DNA of 64,000 nucleotides from Rhizobium indicum (lineage in GTDB: Bacteria > Pseudomonadota > Alphaproteobacteria > Rhizobiales > Rhizobiaceae), in contig NZ_CP054025.1 in assembly GCF_005862305.2 (NCBI RefSeq), forward strand, positions 186,001-250,000, given 5' to 3'. The position numbers and the translations under genes were made by a program. The notes below the pieces were generated by a model, which worked only from the letters and a program-made list of their open reading frames with translations, did no database searches and was not told the DNA's origin. Below, piece after piece: positions 60,626 to 64,000 of the stretch (position 1 is the stretch's first letter; every line of letters starts with the position of its first letter).

Positions 60626-61576
60626 ATGGAGCGGCCCACAATCAGCGTCCTTATCAATAACTACAACTACGGTCGCTTCGTTGCCCGGGCAATTGACAGC
60701 GCCTTGAGCCAACAGGCGTCCAATGTCGAGATAATCGTCGTCGACGACGGCTCGAGCGACCAGTCGCGCTCTGTTCTCGACGGCTATGACAAGCGGGTGA
60801 AGGTGCTCTTCCAGGAGAACCAGGGACAGGCCGCCGCCATAAATGCTGCTGTGAAGTTAAGCAGTGGCGACATCCTCTGTTTTCTCGATGCCGATGACTG
60901 GTGGGCGCCAGGCAAGCTGTCGGCAACCGCCGCTGCTTTCCAATCCAATCCTCAGGCATCGCTTGTCTATCACCGACTTCAGCCAACGCAGAACGATGGC
61001 TCACCAGCCTTCAGGCCGATCCCTCGGACCCTGTGTTCAGGAAATTTGTCGCCACGGCTCGCCAGATCGGCTGGTTGGTGGCCCTTCCCGATGACATCAG
61101 CCATCGCTGTAAGACGTAGCGCGTGGGATGCTGCAGGGGATATTCCCGAGCAGTTCCGCATGTCTGCCGATGCCTGGCTCACAGGCATCTATCCATTTCT
61201 GGGGAGCGTTGTCGCCTTGTCGGATTCACTCGGTTTCTATCGGATTCACAACAATAATTGGTATCGGCCAGTCGATGACGCCGCCATGCTGCGAAAGCGG
61301 ATGGCCCATTGGCAGGCTACCGTTGAAGCGACGAACCGGTTTCTTTCCGCGCACGATCTGGCGGGAAGGCTGCGTCTGACTGATCACTATCCGTACCGGG
61401 TCGCCTCAGCCAAGCTGCAGGGCGCCGATACACGCACCCGGTTCAGCCTTGCTGTGGAAGGGCTCTTTTTCGCCGGAGAACCAAACTTGCTGAGGCGGAC
61501 GCGTGATGCATTGCGCACAGCCTACGACTTGCCTCGACTTGGTCAGGATGTCGGCGTGTCGGAGTCAGCGGGATGA
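60626..61576 (+). CDS. Glycosyltransferase family 2
   Basis: 316 residues. ERPTISVLINNYNYGRFVARAIDSALSQ, EIIVVDDGSSDQSRSVLDGY, and FLDADDWW (the DXD metal site) define a GT-A family-2 enzyme. It adds a sugar to the growing lipid-linked repeat on the cytoplasmic face. GAGGGG precedes the ATG. It overlaps the next glycosyltransferase gene by 4 bp. Confidence 0.94.
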   Translation: MERPTISVLINNYNYGRFVARAIDSALSQQASNVEIIVVDDGSSDQSRSVLDGYDKRVKVLFQENQGQAAAINAAVKLSSGDILCFLDADDWWAPGKLSATAAAFQSNPQASLVYHRLQPTQNDGSPAFRPIPRTLCSGNLSPRLARSAGWWPFPMTSAIAVRRSAWDAAGDIPEQFRMSADAWLTGIYPFLGSVVALSDSLGFYRIHNNNWYRPVDDAAMLRKRMAHWQATVEATNRFLSAHDLAGRLRLTDHYPYRVASAKLQGADTRTRFSLAVEGLFFAGEPNLLRRTRDALRTAYDLPRLGQDVGVSESAG

Positions 61577-62673
61577 AGGCACTGCTGCTGGTTTCCGAAC
61601 TGGAAGACTACACCATCTCCTTCGCTAGCGGCGTTGCGCGACATGCGCACGTCGTCCTAGCGGTTCCGCGCAGGCGCTACGCACACCTTGCTTCATGGAT
61701 CGATCCGGCTGTCGATCTGCACCTCATGGACTGGCCAAGGCACCGCTCGCTCTCCAATCCCTGGTTCCTGCACCAACTCACGCGTCTTATCCGGCAGGAG
61801 CGGCCGAACGTCATTCACCTTCTGAGCAACTCGACGCTCTGGTTGAACTTCGCCGCGCCGTTCTGGCGTCCGATCCCGATCGTGACCACCGTCCATGACG
61901 TGGAAGTGCATCCCGGCGATTCCGACACCCGTACGCTGCCCGCCTGGGCTCCCCAATTGATGGTGCGGCAATCGGGTCATGTCGTCGTCCATGGCGAAGG
62001 GCTGAAACAAATGGTCCTCGAGCGATATTCAAAATCGCCTGATTGTGTCCATGTCCTGTCGCATCCCGCCATTCATCGCTACGCGGAGCTCGCTCGGCGG
62101 CACAAGATGGCGCGGCGCGGCGCAGATGGAACTTTGCGCGTTCTGCTTTTCGGACGGATTTTTGCTTACAAGGGATTGGAGCATCTGATCCGTGCCGAGG
62201 CGATGCTCAAGGACCTGCTCCCCAATCTACGCATCACGGTGGCAGGCCGCGGCGATGATCCGTGGATCTTCGAGCCCCTTATGGGGGACGCCGTCCGCTA
62301 TGATATTCGCAACCGCTTTATCGAGGATATGGAGGTCGCCCAGCTCTTTCTGGATGCCGACATCGTTGTCCTTCCCTATACGGAAGCCTCTCAAAGCGGA
62401 GTCCTCAATCTTGCCGCGGCATTTGGCAAACCGGTTATCGTGACTGATGTCGGCGAATTGCGAGCCACCGTTCTGCCAAACGGACTGGGAATGGTGGTTC
62501 CACCCGGGGATGTGGAACAGCTCGCGATAGCCATACGGACACTGGCGGAAAACAGCGAGCTCAGAAGCAGCTTCGGGATCAACGCGCTCGCATGGGCTAC
62601 AGGTCCGAATTCGCCTCAACAGGTCGGAGCACAGGCTGCGGCCGTTTATCGTAAGGTGATCGGGGCATGCTGA
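61573..62673 (+). CDS. Glycosyltransferase family 4 (GT-B)
   Basis: 366 residues with a GT-B fold: acceptor half with HLLSNSTLWLNFAAPFW and TTVHDVEVHPGD, and donor half with VLLFGRIFAYKGLEHLIRAEAML and the EX7E-like site DIVVLPYTEASQSGVLNLAAAFGKPVI. It transfers a sugar from a nucleotide donor. Start fixed by the ATGA overlap with the preceding gene. Confidence 0.93.
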   Translation: MKALLLVSELEDYTISFASGVARHAHVVLAVPRRRYAHLASWIDPAVDLHLMDWPRHRSLSNPWFLHQLTRLIRQERPNVIHLLSNSTLWLNFAAPFWRPIPIVTTVHDVEVHPGDSDTRTLPAWAPQLMVRQSGHVVVHGEGLKQMVLERYSKSPDCVHVLSHPAIHRYAELARRHKMARRGADGTLRVLLFGRIFAYKGLEHLIRAEAMLKDLLPNLRITVAGRGDDPWIFEPLMGDAVRYDIRNRFIEDMEVAQLFLDADIVVLPYTEASQSGVLNLAAAFGKPVIVTDVGELRATVLPNGLGMVVPPGDVEQLAIAIRTLAENSELRSSFGINALAWATGPNSPQQVGAQAAAVYRKVIGAC

Positions 62674-63812
62674 TGAACGCGCTCACGGATGGGAATCGGG
62701 TAGCGACGCGCAACGCAGCAGCAACCGTCCGCCACTACGTCCCGGGTGGTTGCGAAAACGGTGGCGGAATTGGCAGGCTCGTCGGATACATATCGAACAC
62801 GGCGAAGGAGGCCGGCGAAACACACCTCGTCACCGACACCAGAGGGCCTCGGTGGTCCTCAGTTGCGTCGCCTATGCGCCTGCTCGGCGCCGTCTTGATG
62901 ATGGCAAAGGATCGGATAGTTGCTCCGGCACGCATTCACCATATTCATGTCGCGGGTCGCGGCAGCACCGCAAGAAAACTGATCCTGACCGAGGCTGCCC
63001 GTCTCCTCGGATGCTCTCACATATTGCACCTGCACGACTACGACTACGCGACCGACTTTGCCGCACGCTCGCCACGTCAACAAATGCTTGTACGCCGGAT
63101 GTTCCAACATGCCGACCAGGTCGTGGCACTGGGCCAGCGCGACCGCATCACGCTAACGACGCTTCTCGGCGTAGAAGAGCGCCGCGTAGTCGTCATCGGC
63201 AATTGTGTTCCCGACCCCGGGCCGCGCAATGTTCATGTCGGCGAGATGCCGTTGATCATATTTCTCGGCCGGCTGAGCGAACGTAAAGGCGTTCAGGAGC
63301 TTCTGCTTGCCTTAAGTCATCCGATCATGAAAGAACTCCGGTGGCGAGCCGTGCTGGCAGGCGATGGACCTGTGGAAGACTACCGGCGCCAGGCTGCCGC
63401 CATGGGGCTTTCAGATCTGGTGAAAATGCCGGGCTGGCTTGGCGCCGACGAGGCCCAAGCGCTGTGTACACGGGCAGATATCCTGGTCTTACCTTCGCAT
63501 GCCGAGGGCTTGGCAATGGCTGTGGTCGAAGGGCTTGCCCATGGGCTCGCCGTCGTCACCACGCGCGTCGGCGCGCATGGCGAAGTCATCTCCGATGGTG
63601 AAACCGGCGTCTTCGTACCTGTCGGAGACAAGGATGCCCTGGCTGCGGCGCTGGCTAAGCTCGTCACCGACCCGAAAGTCCGCAACTATCTGTCGGCCAA
63701 GGCCCGTGCTCATTATCTCAACAATTTCAGTATGAAGGCTTACATGCGATCGCTGGACAAACTCTACGACGCTATCTCCGCGCAACCTCAAACAACGGCT
63801 GGTGAACGATGA
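62667..63812 (+). CDS. Glycosyltransferase family 4 (GT-B)
   Basis: 381 residues. Donor-binding half shows LIIFLGRLSERKGVQELLLAL, VLAGDGPVEDYRRQAA, and DILVLPSHAEGLAMAVVEGLAHGLAVVTT, the EX7E motif of family 4. It is the third consecutive glycosyltransferase gene on this strand, overlapping both neighbours by a few bases (7 bp before, 4 bp after). Confidence 0.94.
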   Translation: MLMNALTDGNRVATRNAAATVRHYVPGGCENGGGIGRLVGYISNTAKEAGETHLVTDTRGPRWSSVASPMRLLGAVLMMAKDRIVAPARIHHIHVAGRGSTARKLILTEAARLLGCSHILHLHDYDYATDFAARSPRQQMLVRRMFQHADQVVALGQRDRITLTTLLGVEERRVVVIGNCVPDPGPRNVHVGEMPLIIFLGRLSERKGVQELLLALSHPIMKELRWRAVLAGDGPVEDYRRQAAAMGLSDLVKMPGWLGADEAQALCTRADILVLPSHAEGLAMAVVEGLAHGLAVVTTRVGAHGEVISDGETGVFVPVGDKDALAAALAKLVTDPKVRNYLSAKARAHYLNNFSMKAYMRSLDKLYDAISAQPQTTAGER

Positions 63813-64000
63813 CTATTTCGACTGTGCCGCCAGACCGCAACCCCTCGCTCTCGTCGATGCGCTACGATCCCCGGCTTCAGGTAGAGACTCGTTCGGACGA
63901 AATTGATCTGACTTCAGGCCTGCGCCTTATCCGGCGACGGATGGTCATGATAATGGCCATCATCATGGTATTTATGGCGGTTGCCGTAACCGTGATTTCT
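63809..64000 (+). CDS. Wzz/ExoP-type polysaccharide co-polymerase, N-terminal part
   Basis: 64 residues before the window ends. After a short polar start (TISTVPPDRNPSLSSMRYD) comes IDLTSGLRLIRRRMVMIMAI followed by a hydrophobic stretch, the N-terminal cytoplasmic segment and first membrane helix of Wzz/ExoP proteins. These set chain length, often with a C-terminal tyrosine kinase; the latter cannot be seen here. The ATG overlaps the previous stop (ATGA). Confidence 0.75.
   Translation, partial: MTISTVPPDRNPSLSSMRYDPRLQVETRSDEIDLTSGLRLIRRRMVMIMAIIMVFMAVAVTVIS

Noticed and set aside
1..64000. CRISPR arrays, tRNA or rRNA genes, replication origin
   Set aside because: I found no regularly spaced direct repeats, no tRNA-like cloverleaf signal and no repABC or dnaA-type genes; absence of tRNA is by eye only.

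Overview
The window looks like a piece of a Rhizobium-type alphaproteobacterial replicon. It is GC-rich, carries soxBDAG-glyA and Exo-type polysaccharide genes, has the intergenic palindromic element common in Rhizobium, and encodes a 3-hydroxybutyrate dehydrogenase with the rhizobial C-terminus. The genus is an inference from gene content; no rRNA or other phylogenetic marker is present. I saw no tRNA, rRNA or CRISPR array.

Region 1 (1-5953) starts with a plant-signalling type module. A peptide-type ABC permease (cut by the window edge) and a proline iminopeptidase-like hydrolase are divergent from a LuxR solo carrying the Met/Trp substitutions of plant-associated-bacteria LuxR proteins, and a second iminopeptidase-like gene follows. 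Two near-identical 16-bp palindromes sit before luxR and before the second hydrolase. An AraC regulator, an NmrA-type protein and a formamidase-family hydrolase follow.

Region 2 (6204-26534) is N-methyl and cyclic amino acid catabolism. A soxBDAG-glyA operon is read leftwards. Its soxA is broken by one missing base in a homopolymer. A divergent GlxA/GbdR-type activator lies beside it. Next is a rightward operon with a GntR regulator, a DHDPS-family lyase, an aldehyde dehydrogenase, an FAD amine oxidase, a complete quaternary-amine (OpuA/ProU-type) ABC transporter and a proline-racemase-superfamily protein that lacks the second catalytic cysteine. The set resembles hydroxyproline catabolism, but with a betaine-type transporter. 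A large aminotransferase/D-2-hydroxyacid-dehydrogenase fusion (SerC-like plus SerA-like) follows.

Region 3 (26812-29473) is a compact leftward operon of patatin-type lipase, acetoacetate decarboxylase and 3-hydroxybutyrate dehydrogenase, pointing to polyhydroxybutyrate or ketone-body use.

Region 4 (about 29.9 kb to the right edge) is a polysaccharide locus. It has a Wzx flippase, a pyruvyl transferase, a methyltransferase, an ExoF-type export protein, a nucleotide-sugar block (Gfo/Idh oxidoreductase, two DegT aminotransferases, two hexapeptide acyltransferases, an epimerase), UDP-xylose synthase, a priming glycosyl-phosphate transferase, WecG/TagA and other glycosyltransferases, two parallel beta-helix proteins (one with RTX repeats), a Wzy polymerase and the start of a Wzz/ExoP-type co-polymerase. 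It is bordered and interrupted by remnants of at least five insertion sequences, a truncated second flippase and an AT-rich N,N-dimethylformamidase-like gene, so it has been remodelled by transfer and deletion. A LuxR-type regulator with a receiver-like domain lacking the phosphorylatable aspartate sits inside it.
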